Shown: positions 9,768 through 19,268 of the stretch, one piece after another | Position numbering within the stretch: position 1 is the stretch's first letter | How the letters are laid out: each line of letters opens with the position of its first letter | NCBI GenBank assembly: GCA_904374385.1 | Contig: CAJFGA010000001.1 | Span: 1 to 64,000, forward strand | Direction: 5' to 3' | Origin: an uncultured Clostridia bacterium | Lineage (GTDB): Bacteria > Bacillota > Clostridia > Christensenellales > Borkfalkiaceae | Length of the DNA: 64,000 nucleotides | Notes under the pieces: model-generated | The model's input: the letters and a program-made list of their open reading frames with translations, nothing else | Told to the model about the DNA's origin: nothing | The model's database searches: none | Program-made: the position numbers and the translations under genes

Positions 9768-10556
9768 ATGATAAAGAATGAATATTACGAACCTAAGGCG
9801 GACAGCCCCGGATATATCTATTTTCATTACAGCTGCAACAACAGCACGCCGGCGCACTTTCATGACAGCGTAGAGTTGGTATTCGTCGAGGAGGGCGAAT
9901 TTATTGCGGTCGGCGGCGGGCAGGAAAGGACGCTCGGCAAAGGCGATGTATTTTTTGCCGACGCGTATACCCCTCATCTGTATCGAACCCCGACAGAAAG
10001 CCGCGCGTTTGTGGTCGTCCTTTCCGCGCGGTATCTGCGCGATTTTCGGGAATTTTATAGGGGGAGCCTGCCCATGTTCATGCCCGCCGGAAACGACGAA
10101 AATGCCGCTCTGTTTGATTTTTTGAGGGTCAATTTTGTCTGTTGGGAGAATTATACCCCGCTCATGCGGGCGGGCTTTGCCGACTGGATCCTCGGATACC
10201 TCGCCGCACACTATCCGCCGATCAGCCAAGCGCAGAGCCGCGAAAACCGCTTTATGATAGACGCGCTCACCTATATCGACGCACACTTTGCCGACCCCCT
10301 TTCGGCGGCGGGCATCGCCGCACAGTTCGGGTATTCCCCCAACTATTTTTCCGCACTGTTCAACAGGTGCATGCGGATTAATTTTCGCGACTATCTCAAC
10401 GGCGTTCGGCTGAATAAGACGGAAGAATACCTGCGCCGCGACCCGGAAGCGGGCATCGGCGCGGCGGCACGTTCCTGCGGTTTCGAAAGCCCGAATACAT
10501 ATTACCGCGCCAAAAAGCGCGCGGACGAAATGAAAGACAATCAAGGAAAATCGTAA
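9768..10556 (+). CDS. AraC family transcriptional regulator (cupin sensor + HTH)
   Basis: N-terminal HFHDSVELVFVEEGEFIAVGGGQERTLGKGDVFF cupin; C-terminal AGIAAQFGYSPNYFSALFNRCMRINFRDYLNGVRLNKTEEYL AraC HTH. Confidence 0.9.
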   Translation: MIKNEYYEPKADSPGYIYFHYSCNNSTPAHFHDSVELVFVEEGEFIAVGGGQERTLGKGDVFFADAYTPHLYRTPTESRAFVVVLSARYLRDFREFYRGSLPMFMPAGNDENAALFDFLRVNFVCWENYTPLMRAGFADWILGYLAAHYPPISQAQSRENRFMIDALTYIDAHFADPLSAAGIAAQFGYSPNYFSALFNRCMRINFRDYLNGVRLNKTEEYLRRDPEAGIGAAARSCGFESPNTYYRAKKRADEMKDNQGKS

Positions 10557-10586
10557 TTTTTGACAATAAATACATAACCGGCGGGA

Positions 10587-10615
10587 TTGATTTCTTCCGG
10601 TTTTCCCTTTATAAT
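10587..10615 (+). promoter_or_regulatory. Predicted promoter of sugar isomerase-like operon (TTGATT-17-TATAAT)
   Basis: ttgatt tcttccggttttccctt tataat. Confidence 0.55.
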
Positions 10616-10637
10616 GGATGCGCAAGGAGGAATGCTT

Positions 10638-11480
10638 ATGAAAATCGGAGCAATCTTAGAAAGTTTCAGAAAACCTTTTGCGGAAGCGGTAAAGCTGGCG
10701 CGCGCAGCGGGCGCTGACGGCATGCAGATGTATGCAAACACACAGACCGTCCACAGCGGCATGCGCGCAAAGGATATCGCGGAAGTTAAAAAAGTGCTTT
10801 CGGGAGAGGGGCTGGAGATCAGTGCGCTCTGCGGAGATTTCGGCTGCGCGATGTATTACACCCAAAACCGCGAAGAGATCGACCGCGAAAAGCGGATCAT
10901 GGAAATCGCCAAAGAATTGGGGACGGACATCGTGACCACGCATATCGGCGTAGTGCCCGAAGAGGAGAACTGCCCGCAATACGAAAGCATGCACAACGTC
11001 TGCCGCGAATTGGCGGAATTTGCAGATCAAGCAGGCGGACATTTCGCCGTAGAGACGGGGCCGGAATCGGCAGAAAGGCTGAAACACTTTTTGGACGGTT
11101 TGGGGAGCCGCGGCGTCGCCGTCAACCTTGACCCGGCAAACCTCGTAATGTGCGCGGGCGACGATCCCGTGCGCGCCGTTTATACCCTTAAAGATTACAT
11201 CGTACATACCCATGCGAAGGACGGACTGCAGCTGAGAAAAACGGATACGCGCAGGCTGTATGCCGCCCAATGGTACGGTCTTGAACAGGAAAGCTGGGAC
11301 GCCATCCGCGAAGTACCCCTCGGGGAGGGCGGCGTAGACTGGAATAATTATATCGCCGCACTCAGGGAGATCGGCTACGACGGTTACCTGACCATCGAAC
11401 GCGAATGCGGCGACGATCCCGTAGCGGACATCACTGCGGCCGTGAAATTTTTGCAAAAGCAACTTGGGAGGACAAAATAA
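10638..11480 (+). CDS. Sugar phosphate isomerase/epimerase family (xylose isomerase-like TIM barrel)
   Basis: [33 protein letters not shown]...HTHAKDG...[10 protein letters not shown]-type motifs; SD AGGAGG. Confidence 0.85.
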   Translation: MKIGAILESFRKPFAEAVKLARAAGADGMQMYANTQTVHSGMRAKDIAEVKKVLSGEGLEISALCGDFGCAMYYTQNREEIDREKRIMEIAKELGTDIVTTHIGVVPEEENCPQYESMHNVCRELAEFADQAGGHFAVETGPESAERLKHFLDGLGSRGVAVNLDPANLVMCAGDDPVRAVYTLKDYIVHTHAKDGLQLRKTDTRRLYAAQWYGLEQESWDAIREVPLGEGGVDWNNYIAALREIGYDGYLTIERECGDDPVADITAAVKFLQKQLGRTK

Positions 11481-12532
11481 TGAAAAAACTTAAGATCGGC
11501 ATCATCGGCACCGGCAATATCTCGCAGCAGCACGCCGCCGCATATTTGGATGACGAGCGCTGCGAATTGTACGCACTGTGCGATATCGATGAAGAAATTC
11601 TCGCCGCCAAAGGCAAACTCTATCACATCGACAGGCTTTATACCGACTGCAACAAAATGCTGGCGGAGCTTCCTGAACTTGACGCCGTAAGCGTATGTAC
11701 CTGGAACGCGGCGCACGCCCCCTGCACCATCGCGGCGCTCGATGCGGGCAAACATGTGTTCTGCGAAAAGCCGATGGCGATGAGCACGGCGGAAGCCGAA
11801 GAAATGCGCGCCCATGCCAAAAAGGCGGGCAAGCTGCTCGGATTGGGATTCGTGCGCAGATTCGGCAAAGACGCCGATTTGGCGCGCGCCCTCATACAGG
11901 AAGGAAAACTCGGCAAAATTTATTATGCGAAGGCCGCCTATAATCGGCGCAACGGAAGCCCCGGCGGCTGGTTTGAAAACAAAGCCCGTGCGGGCGGCGG
12001 GCCGCTCATCGACCTCGGCGTGCACATCATCGATTTGGTACGCTATATTGCCGGGAATCCCCGCCCCGTTTCCGTATACGGCGCGACCTATTCGCTGTTG
12101 CGCGACAGGGAGATCGTCGACCTGCCCGCCTACCTTGCTTCCCGCCCCGATGCGCCCGTAAGCGATGTGGAAGACCTCGCGACTGCGATGATCCGCTTTT
12201 CGGACGGCATGATTTTACAGGCGGAAACGAGCTATAAACTATATACGGGAGATGACTGCAACCGCGTGGAACTGTTCGGCACGAAGGGCGGCATCAGCAT
12301 CGACCCCGACCTCAGTCTGCACACCTCCGCCGCGGGAAAACTGGCAGAAATGTCTTTTCCCTTCCCCGCCGCCTATGGCCCGGAATCATATGCGCAAGAA
12401 GTCAAATCGTTTATTTCCGCGATCGTCGACGGCACACCTCTGCGCGCCGACGCGGACGACGGCGTAGAGATGATGAAGATCCTCGACGCGATCTATCTCT
12501 CCGCCGAGACGGGGCACGAAGTTATCCTGTAA
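11480..12532 (+). CDS. Gfo/Idh/MocA family oxidoreductase
   Basis: KIGIIGTGNISQQHAAAYL Rossmann, FCEKPMAMSTAEAEEM; TAATG overlap with upstream gene. Confidence 0.92.
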   Translation: MKKLKIGIIGTGNISQQHAAAYLDDERCELYALCDIDEEILAAKGKLYHIDRLYTDCNKMLAELPELDAVSVCTWNAAHAPCTIAALDAGKHVFCEKPMAMSTAEAEEMRAHAKKAGKLLGLGFVRRFGKDADLARALIQEGKLGKIYYAKAAYNRRNGSPGGWFENKARAGGGPLIDLGVHIIDLVRYIAGNPRPVSVYGATYSLLRDREIVDLPAYLASRPDAPVSDVEDLATAMIRFSDGMILQAETSYKLYTGDDCNRVELFGTKGGISIDPDLSLHTSAAGKLAEMSFPFPAAYGPESYAQEVKSFISAIVDGTPLRADADDGVEMMKILDAIYLSAETGHEVIL

Positions 12533-12555
12533 CTTATATTCCTCCTTTTCAATAC

Positions 12556-12596
12556 AAAAAGTCTCCGAAGGGAAATTCCCCTTCGGAGACTTTTTA
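12556..12596 (+). terminator. Bidirectional terminator GTCTCCGAAGGG-n6-CCCTTCGGAGAC with flanking A/T runs
   Basis: Inverted repeat 12561-12572/12579-12590 between convergent genes. Confidence 0.85.
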
Positions 12597-12600
12597 CTGA

Positions 12601-15471
12601 TCAAAGATTTTTGCCGCAGCAATTTTTATACTTCTTGCCGCTTCCGCAGGGGCAAGGGTCGTTTCTGCCCGGCTGCTTGCCCGCCTTTACGGTGGGCTTG
12701 GCGCTCCCCTCTGCCGAACGGTTGGTCGTAAGCTCGGTATGGCTTTCGCTGACCAATTCCGTCTGTACGGGGGCGGGCGCCTGCGCAGGTGCGGGGCGAT
12801 TGACCTCGATGCGCACTTTGAGGAGCATTGCGATCGTATTGTTCTGGATGCGTTCGATCATCTCGTCGAACATTTCAAAGCCTTCCTGCTTGTACGAGAT
12901 GACGGGATCTACGTTGCCGTACGCGCGCAGGCCGATCCCCTTGCGGAGCTGATCCATCGCATCGATCTGATCGATCCAGTTGCGGTCGACGTTCATCAAA
13001 AGGAAGCGCCTCTCCACATCCGCATAATCGATATTGAACTGTTCTTTGACGTCGGCGATCTTCTCTTCGTATGCCTTTTCCGTCGCCTTAGTAATTTTAT
13101 CGAGCGCGTAATCGGTATCCCATTTGGCGAGTTTATCCTGCGTGATAAAGTGCGTGCCTTCCGGCAAAAGCCGCTGTTCGAGCGCCTTATTGAGGGCGTC
13201 CTCGTCCCACTTTTCGGGCATCTCGTCGATGTTGACCGCTTCGGATACGACCTTGCGGACAAAGTCCGGAATAAATTTGACGACCTGTTCGTGCACGTTT
13301 TCGCCCTTTAAGACTTTCATGCGCTCGGCATAGATGACCTCGCGCTGCTTATTCATGACGTCGTCGTACTGCAGGATATTTTTACGGATACCGAAGTTGC
13401 GGCCCTCGATCGCCTTCTGCGCGTTTTCAATGCCGTGCGAGAGTATTTTGGATTGCAGGCAGGTGTCTTCGTCCTTGCTGAATACGCCGTAGATCTTTTT
13501 CAGCCGCTCGCCGCCGAAACGCTTGATGAGGTCGTCTTCGAGCGAGATAAAGAAGATGGAAACGCCCGGATCGCCCTGACGGCCGCTTCGGCCGCGGAGC
13601 TGGTTGTCGATACGGCGCGATTCGTGCCGTTCGGTGCCGAGAATGCACAGGCCGCCTGCCTTGACGACCTCTACTTTTTCCGCATCCGTTTCCGCCTTGT
13701 AAGCGTCATATAATTCGCGGTAATGCTTGCGCATCTCCTCCGCTTCGCCTTCCAACTCTGCATACGAGGTGGCAAGCTCGATCATTTCATGTTCGACGCC
13801 CTCTTCGCGCATGCGTTTTTTGGCAAGATATTCGGGGTTGCCGCCGAGCAGGATGTCGGTGCCGCGGCCCGCCATGTTCGTCGCGATGGTGACCGCGCCG
13901 AGGCGGCCCGCCTGGGCCACGATCTCCGCTTCGCGCTCGTGATTCTTCGCGTTGAGAATGTTGTGCTTGATGCCGTTTTTGCGCAGCATGCGGGCGATCT
14001 CTTCCGATTTTTCGACGGTGACCGTACCGATCAGGATAGGCTGGCCATTTTCGTGCCGCTCGGAAATTTCCTTCAAAAGGGCGCGCTTTTTGCCGTCCTC
14101 TGTGGGATAGACCACGTCGGGCATGTCGTTGCGGATGACCGGCTTATTGGTCGGGATCTCCAAAACGTCGAGGGAATAGATAGTACGGAACTCTCCTTCC
14201 TCCGTCTTGGCGGTACCCGTCATGCCGGACAGTTTTTTGTAGAGTCTGAAAAAGTTTTGGAAGGTGATGGTCGCATACGTCTTGTTCTCGTTGCGTACCT
14301 TCACGCCTTCTTTTGCCTCGATCGCCTGGTGCAGGCCGTCCGAATATCTGCGGCCGATCATGAGGCGCCCGGTAAACTCGTCGACGATGATGACTTCGCC
14401 GTCGTTGACGATATAATCCTCGTCGCGATGGAACAGCTTATGCGCTTTGAGCGCCTGCTGAATGTGATGGTTCAAAGAGGCGTTGTCGATATCGCCGAGG
14501 TTTTCGATATTGAAGAAGCGTTCCGCCTTTGCCGCGCCGCGCTCGGTGATCTGTACGCTGCGCGCCTTGCGGTCGATGACGTAATCCCAATCGCCGTACT
14601 TATCGCCCATGGCGATGCCGTCATACTCGGTGTATTTGGAATCTTCGGCGGGCTCTTCCTCCTCTTCCGCCTTCTTCTTTTTCTTCTTTTTGCCCTCGTC
14701 CGCCTCCGCTTTGACGCCGTCGTCCTCAAAGCCGCCGTTCAACGTGCGCACAAAACGGTCGACGCGTTCGTAAAGCTCGCTCGATTTATCTCCCCTGCCC
14801 GAGATGATGAGAGGGGTCCTCGCCTCGTCGATGAGGATCGAGTCAACTTCGTCGACGATGGCAAAGTCGAGATCGCGCTGCACCATCTTTTTGAGGTCGG
14901 TCTTCAAATTGTCGCGCAAATAGTCGAAGCCGAGTTCGTTGTTGGTCGCATAAGTGATGTCGCAGTTATATGCCTTCTGCTTGTCGGCATCTTCCATGCC
15001 GGGCACGACCACGCCCACGCTAAGGCCGAGGAAACGATGTACTTTGCCCATCCATTCGGCGTCGCGCTTGGCGAGGTAGTCGTTGACGGTGACGATATGC
15101 ACCCCCTTGCCCGCAAGCGCGTTGAGATAGGCGGGAAGGGTCGCCACGAGCGTCTTGCCTTCGCCCGTCTTCATTTCGGCGATGCGCCCCTGATGCAGGG
15201 CGATGCCGCCGATGATCTGTACATGATAATGTTTGAGTTTCAGCACGCGCCAAGCCGCCTCGCGCACGAGTGCGAACGCATCATACAGGATCTCGTCGAG
15301 CGTTTCCCCCTTGGCAAGGCGCTCTTTCAATACATCCGTCTGTTTGCGGAGATCTGCATCGCTCATCGCGGCATATTTCGGCTCGAGGGCCTCGACCTGA
15401 TAAGCCATCTTATCCAGCTTACGCAGGCTCCTTCTGCCGTCGCTGTTGAGCATATAATTGATCAATCCCAT
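12601..15471 (-). CDS. secA: Preprotein translocase ATPase SecA
   Basis: GEGKTLVATLPAYLNAL, TNMAGRGTDILLGGNPEYLAKK, C-terminal SEC-C GRNDPCPCGSGKKYKNCC. Confidence 0.98.
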   Translation of the reverse strand: MGLINYMLNSDGRRSLRKLDKMAYQVEALEPKYAAMSDADLRKQTDVLKERLAKGETLDEILYDAFALVREAAWRVLKLKHYHVQIIGGIALHQGRIAEMKTGEGKTLVATLPAYLNALAGKGVHIVTVNDYLAKRDAEWMGKVHRFLGLSVGVVVPGMEDADKQKAYNCDITYATNNELGFDYLRDNLKTDLKKMVQRDLDFAIVDEVDSILIDEARTPLIISGRGDKSSELYERVDRFVRTLNGGFEDDGVKAEADEGKKKKKKKAEEEEEPAEDSKYTEYDGIAMGDKYGDWDYVIDRKARSVQITERGAAKAERFFNIENLGDIDNASLNHHIQQALKAHKLFHRDEDYIVNDGEVIIVDEFTGRLMIGRRYSDGLHQAIEAKEGVKVRNENKTYATITFQNFFRLYKKLSGMTGTAKTEEGEFRTIYSLDVLEIPTNKPVIRNDMPDVVYPTEDGKKRALLKEISERHENGQPILIGTVTVEKSEEIARMLRKNGIKHNILNAKNHEREAEIVAQAGRLGAVTIATNMAGRGTDILLGGNPEYLAKKRMREEGVEHEMIELATSYAELEGEAEEMRKHYRELYDAYKAETDAEKVEVVKAGGLCILGTERHESRRIDNQLRGRSGRQGDPGVSIFFISLEDDLIKRFGGERLKKIYGVFSKDEDTCLQSKILSHGIENAQKAIEGRNFGIRKNILQYDDVMNKQREVIYAERMKVLKGENVHEQVVKFIPDFVRKVVSEAVNIDEMPEKWDEDALNKALEQRLLPEGTHFITQDKLAKWDTDYALDKITKATEKAYEEKIADVKEQFNIDYADVERRFLLMNVDRNWIDQIDAMDQLRKGIGLRAYGNVDPVISYKQEGFEMFDEMIERIQNNTIAMLLKVRIEVNRPAPAQAPAPVQTELVSESHTELTTNRSAEGSAKPTVKAGKQPGRNDPCPCGSGKKYKNCCGKNL

Positions 15472-15594
15472 TCTTATACCTCTCTATCGCGCGCAAAAAA
15501 GCGCGCTTCCCTTTAAAATCGCATATCGCATTTATTTTACAATATTTTGATGGAAATGTAAAAGATTTTTTAAGGTAAATTGACAAATTGGCGA

Positions 15595-16338
15595 TTATTT
15601 AACCTTATTTTCATCTTTAGCGGGAACGCTCGCCGCCGTAAGCAGATAGACGGCCGCGGCGCCCGCGCCGAACAGCGGCGCCGCAAGCGCATCGGCGGTG
15701 GCGCCCGTCGTCATGACGTCGTCGACGATCAAGATCTTTTTTCCCGCACACTTTTTGCGCTCGCGCACATGAAAGCTCCCCTTCAGGTTTTCCGCCCGTT
15801 CTTTGCGGGAAAGCTCCTTTTGCTCGCCCGTTTCGCGCGTTTTAGAGATCACGCCCCGTTCGAGGGGAACGCCCGCTTCCCCGCATACCCTTTCCGCAAG
15901 CAGTTCAGACTGGTTATACCCGCGCTTCTTCTGCGCGGCGGCCGTCATGGGTACGAACACGGCGAAGTCGGCATCGGCAAAATTTTTTTGCAGCACGGGT
16001 ATCATCGCCTCCGCAAACGCCCCCGCGAGATAAGGTTTCCCGCTTTTAAAGTTTTTGACGAGGCGGACGATCTCCCCTTCATAACAAAAGGCGGAACGCG
16101 CCCTCGTATATGCGGGCATGACAGCCTTGCATTCAAGGCAAACCGGATAATCGTCCGCGATGCGCCTGCCGCACTTAGAGCAGACAGACCCGCCATTGAA
16201 CGGCAGCGTTTTGAGGCAGTGCCCGCAGAAATAGCTGTCAGCAAATACATCTGCCCCGCACGCCGCGCATGTCAGTTTTTCGTTATAAAACGCCCTGCGC
16301 AAAAAATTTTTCAGGGCGGACGTCAATTTATCGGACAT
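15595..16338 (-). CDS. comF: ComF family protein (zinc finger + phosphoribosyltransferase)
   Basis: CAACGADVFADSYFCGHC...VCSKCGRRI and ILIVDDVMTTGATADA PRPP motif. Confidence 0.88.
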   Translation of the reverse strand: MSDKLTSALKNFLRRAFYNEKLTCAACGADVFADSYFCGHCLKTLPFNGGSVCSKCGRRIADDYPVCLECKAVMPAYTRARSAFCYEGEIVRLVKNFKSGKPYLAGAFAEAMIPVLQKNFADADFAVFVPMTAAAQKKRGYNQSELLAERVCGEAGVPLERGVISKTRETGEQKELSRKERAENLKGSFHVRERKKCAGKKILIVDDVMTTGATADALAAPLFGAGAAAVYLLTAASVPAKDENKVK

Positions 16339-16859
16339 GCGCCCTCCCCTGCGGCGAGGGCGCGCTTTTCCAAGGCGCGGACAAACGCCTCCTTTCCGTC
16401 GCAGTATCCTTCTATATCGTATGGATAGCGTCCGGCGAGCGCCCTTTTCAGCGCGCCGTATGCCGCGGCCTCACCGGGATGGGAACGCAGATAGTCGCGC
16501 ACCGCGAGGTGACGGGCGACATTGACCCGATCGTCCTGCGCAAAAATATGCACCTGATGCGTCCGCTCGTCTCCTCCCTTTCTGAGATACCGCCTGCCAG
16601 CGATCCCGAACTCCCCCATCCACTCGTAGCCGAGCCGCTCAAAACGGGAGCGGCATGCGTCCGCCCGCGCAAGGTCAGTTACGACGGGCATGATGTCGAT
16701 GATCGGCTTTGCGGCAAGCCCTTCGACCGCCGTGCTGCCGATATGGTGCACGGCAACGCAGTTTTTTCCCAAAATTTCTTTAATTTTTGCCGCTTCCGCA
16801 CGGAACATTTCTGCCCATTGCGGATCGTAATCGACGACGACTATATGCTGCATTTTCAT
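16323..16859 (-). CDS. GrpB/UPF0157 family nucleotidyltransferase-like protein
   Basis: VVVDYDPQWAEMFRAEAAKIKEILG...VHHIGSTAVEGLAAKPIIDIMPVV. Confidence 0.88.
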   Translation of the reverse strand: MKMQHIVVVDYDPQWAEMFRAEAAKIKEILGKNCVAVHHIGSTAVEGLAAKPIIDIMPVVTDLARADACRSRFERLGYEWMGEFGIAGRRYLRKGGDERTHQVHIFAQDDRVNVARHLAVRDYLRSHPGEAAAYGALKRALAGRYPYDIEGYCDGKEAFVRALEKRALAAGEGACPIN

Positions 16860-16904
16860 CCTCCGCACCGCAAAATAGGGCGGCAACGCCGCCCTCCCTT
16901 ACGT

Positions 16905-18068
16905 TTACAGATATTTGGCAAGAAGCTGCGCCATATCCGTCCTTTCCCACGGAAATTCTTCCCGCCCGAAATGGCCGTATGCCGCCGTCCTTTTATAGAT
17001 GGGCTTGCGCAGCCCCAGCTTTTCGATGATCGCCGCAGGGCGCAGATCAAAATTTTCCCGGATGATTTGTGCCAATTTTTCATCGGAAATTCTGCCCGTT
17101 CCATAAGTATTGACAAAAACGGAAACGGGGTTTGCCACGCCGATCGCATAGGCAAGTTCGATCTCGCACTCGTCGGCAAGATGCGCCGCCACGATATTTT
17201 TGCAGATATAGCGCGCCATATATGCCGCGCTCCGGTCCACTTTTGTCGGGTCTTTCCCGGAGAAAGAGCCGCCGCCGTGCGCACATCTGCCGCCGTAAGT
17301 ATCGACGATGATCTTTCTGCCCGTCAGACCGCTGTCCCCCTCGGGGCCGCCCACTTCGAACCTGCCCGTGGGGTTGATAAAATATTTGGTGTTTTCGTCG
17401 AGCAGATGCGCGGGCACGACTTCGGCGATCACATATCTTTTGATATCTTCGCGCAGCCTCTCTTGGCTGACGCGCTCGTCGTGCTGTGCGGAAACCACGA
17501 CGGCATCCACGCGCACGGGCGTTTTCCCATCGTATTCGACGGTGACCTGCGTCTTTCCGTCCGGGCGCAGGTAGGGCAAAAGCCCGCTCTTGCGCACGTC
17601 GGCCAGCCGTTTTGCGAGCTTGTGCGAGAGCACGACGGTGAGCGGCAGAAGTTCCTTGGTTTCGTTCACGGCATACCCGAACATCATGCCTTGATCGCCC
17701 GCGCCGATAAGGTCGAGCGCACCGCCGCCTGATTTTCTTTCCACCGAAGCGTCTACCCCCATTGCGATATCGGGGCTCTGCCCGTGAATGGCGGTAATAA
17801 CCGCGAGGGAATTGTACGAAAAGCCCTGCCCGCCGGTATATCCGATCTCTTTGACGGTATTTTTGACGATTTTAGAAATATCGACATAGCAGCTTGTGGA
17901 CAGTTCGCCCATGACGAGCACCATGCCCGTCGTCGCGCAGCATTCGATGGCGACGCGCGCATCCTTATCTCTTTCGAGGACGGCGTCCAAAACGGCATCG
18001 GATATTTGATCGCACACTTTATCGGGATGACCCTCGGTGACGCTTTCGCTCGTAAAATATTTTTTCAT
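16905..18068 (-). CDS. metK: S-adenosylmethionine synthetase
   Basis: [61 protein letters not shown]-type motif. Confidence 0.98.
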   Translation of the reverse strand: MKKYFTSESVTEGHPDKVCDQISDAVLDAVLERDKDARVAIECCATTGMVLVMGELSTSCYVDISKIVKNTVKEIGYTGGQGFSYNSLAVITAIHGQSPDIAMGVDASVERKSGGGALDLIGAGDQGMMFGYAVNETKELLPLTVVLSHKLAKRLADVRKSGLLPYLRPDGKTQVTVEYDGKTPVRVDAVVVSAQHDERVSQERLREDIKRYVIAEVVPAHLLDENTKYFINPTGRFEVGGPEGDSGLTGRKIIVDTYGGRCAHGGGSFSGKDPTKVDRSAAYMARYICKNIVAAHLADECEIELAYAIGVANPVSVFVNTYGTGRISDEKLAQIIRENFDLRPAAIIEKLGLRKPIYKRTAAYGHFGREEFPWERTDMAQLLAKYL

Positions 18069-18112
18069 TGTATTTCCTCCTGCGTTTTCTCACCATTTCG
18101 GAAAGCAATTTC

Positions 18113-18141
18113 ATTATATATTTTTTCCCTATAAAAGTCAA
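18113..18141 (-). promoter_or_regulatory. Predicted metK promoter (TTGACT-17-TATAAT)
   Basis: Minus strand TTGACT TTTATAGGGAAAAAATA TATAAT. Confidence 0.7.
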
Positions 18142-18152
18142 TGTGTTATCGC

Positions 18153-18182
18153 TTTACAAAGGCGGAAAAAATATGCTAAAAT
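18153..18182 (+). promoter_or_regulatory. Predicted promoter of radical SAM gene (TTTACA-18-TAAAAT), very close to ATG
   Basis: tttaca aaggcggaaaaaatatgc taaaat; ATG at 18189. Confidence 0.5.
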
Positions 18183-18188
18183 CAGCAT

Positions 18189-19064
18189 ATGGCGGAAAAA
18201 TGTACGCTCTGCCCCGTACAATGCGGGGCAGACAGAAAAGACGGCCGAGGCTACTGCGGCGCAAACGACAAAATACAGGTGGCAAAATACGGGCTGCATC
18301 CCTATGAAGAGCCGTGCATCTCATTTAAAAACGGTTCCGGGACAATATTTTTTTCGGGCTGTGCGCTCCGCTGCGTCTTTTGCCAAAATTACGAAATTTC
18401 ACACGGCCGCGCGGGAGAAGAGATAGACGAAAAGCGGCTCGCCGCCATTTTCGCCGAACTAGAGGAGCTCGGCGCGGAAAACATCAACCTTGTAACGGCT
18501 GCACACTATGTGCCGCAGCTGCTCCGCGCATTTCGGTTGCACCGCCCCAAGATCCCCGTGGTATGGAACACCCATTCTTACGAAAAAACGGAAACATTGC
18601 GGGCGATCGATCCCTATATCGACATATATTTGCCCGACCTCAAATACTTTTCGCCCAAAATTTCGGCGCGCTACACGGGGCGTGCCGACTATTTTGAAAT
18701 TGCGAGCGCTGCCGTCGCCTTTATGGCAAAGCGCCCGTGCGATGTGCGGGGCGGCAAAATGTTTACGGGCTGCATCGTTAGGCACCTCGTACTCCCTCTG
18801 TGCGTAAACGACAGCATCGCCCTCATGCGGTGGTTTATATCTCTCGCTTCGGGCGCCTATTTCTCCCTGATGGGGCAATATACACCCTGCGGGAATATCG
18901 GGCAATACCCCGAACTCAATCGGCGCGTCACGCCGCGCGAGTACAAAAAGGCAGAGGACTTTTTACTCTCCTCCGGCTACGAACACATTTTTTTGCAGGC
19001 ACTGAACGCTGCGGACGAACGGTACATCCCCGATTTTTCGGACAAGACGGATACGCTGTTTTGA
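18189..19064 (+). CDS. Radical SAM protein, PflA/AmmeMemoRadiSam-like
   Basis: CTLCPVQCGADRKDGRGYCGA N-terminal Cys-rich segment and FFSGCALRCVFCQNYEIS (CxxxCxxC). Confidence 0.88.
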   Translation: MAEKCTLCPVQCGADRKDGRGYCGANDKIQVAKYGLHPYEEPCISFKNGSGTIFFSGCALRCVFCQNYEISHGRAGEEIDEKRLAAIFAELEELGAENINLVTAAHYVPQLLRAFRLHRPKIPVVWNTHSYEKTETLRAIDPYIDIYLPDLKYFSPKISARYTGRADYFEIASAAVAFMAKRPCDVRGGKMFTGCIVRHLVLPLCVNDSIALMRWFISLASGAYFSLMGQYTPCGNIGQYPELNRRVTPREYKKAEDFLLSSGYEHIFLQALNAADERYIPDFSDKTDTLF

Positions 19065-19106
19065 AAAATCTTCGATGTTTTGGCGGGGAGGATCCGCCCA
19101 TCGCGT

Positions 19107-19238
19107 TTATTCGCTCCGGGCGAGTTTGCGTTTGAGCTTGTTGAGCTTTTTGACGAGCGCGGCCGTTTCGGAAGGAGAAGCCGCCGCAAAAGCGCGCTCT
19201 ACTTCTTCGATATAAGCGGCATCGATCTTTTTTTTCAT
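19107..19238 (-). CDS. Possible small protein (43 aa): MKKKIDAAYIEEVERAFAAASPSETAALVKKLNKLKRKLARSE
   Basis: Short open frame on minus strand in the gap between the radical SAM and ABC-F genes; no strong SD. Confidence 0.35.
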   Translation of the reverse strand: MKKKIDAAYIEEVERAFAAASPSETAALVKKLNKLKRKLARSE

Positions 19239-19268
19239 ACGGGAAGTATCGGCAAAACAAGGGTATTT

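Noticed and set aside
14650-14710. Lysine-rich tract (GKKKKKKKAEEEEEPAEDSK) in secA
   Set aside because: Low-complexity linker insertion in an otherwise normal SecA; no frameshift or new domain
13723-15516. 597-aa plus-strand ORF
   Set aside because: Exactly antisense to secA; composition is typical of a GC-driven shadow ORF, and secA is unambiguous
18069-18190. Possible SAM riboswitch upstream of metK
   Set aside because: Leader is short (~45 nt after the predicted promoter) and lacks SAM-I/SAM-II signatures
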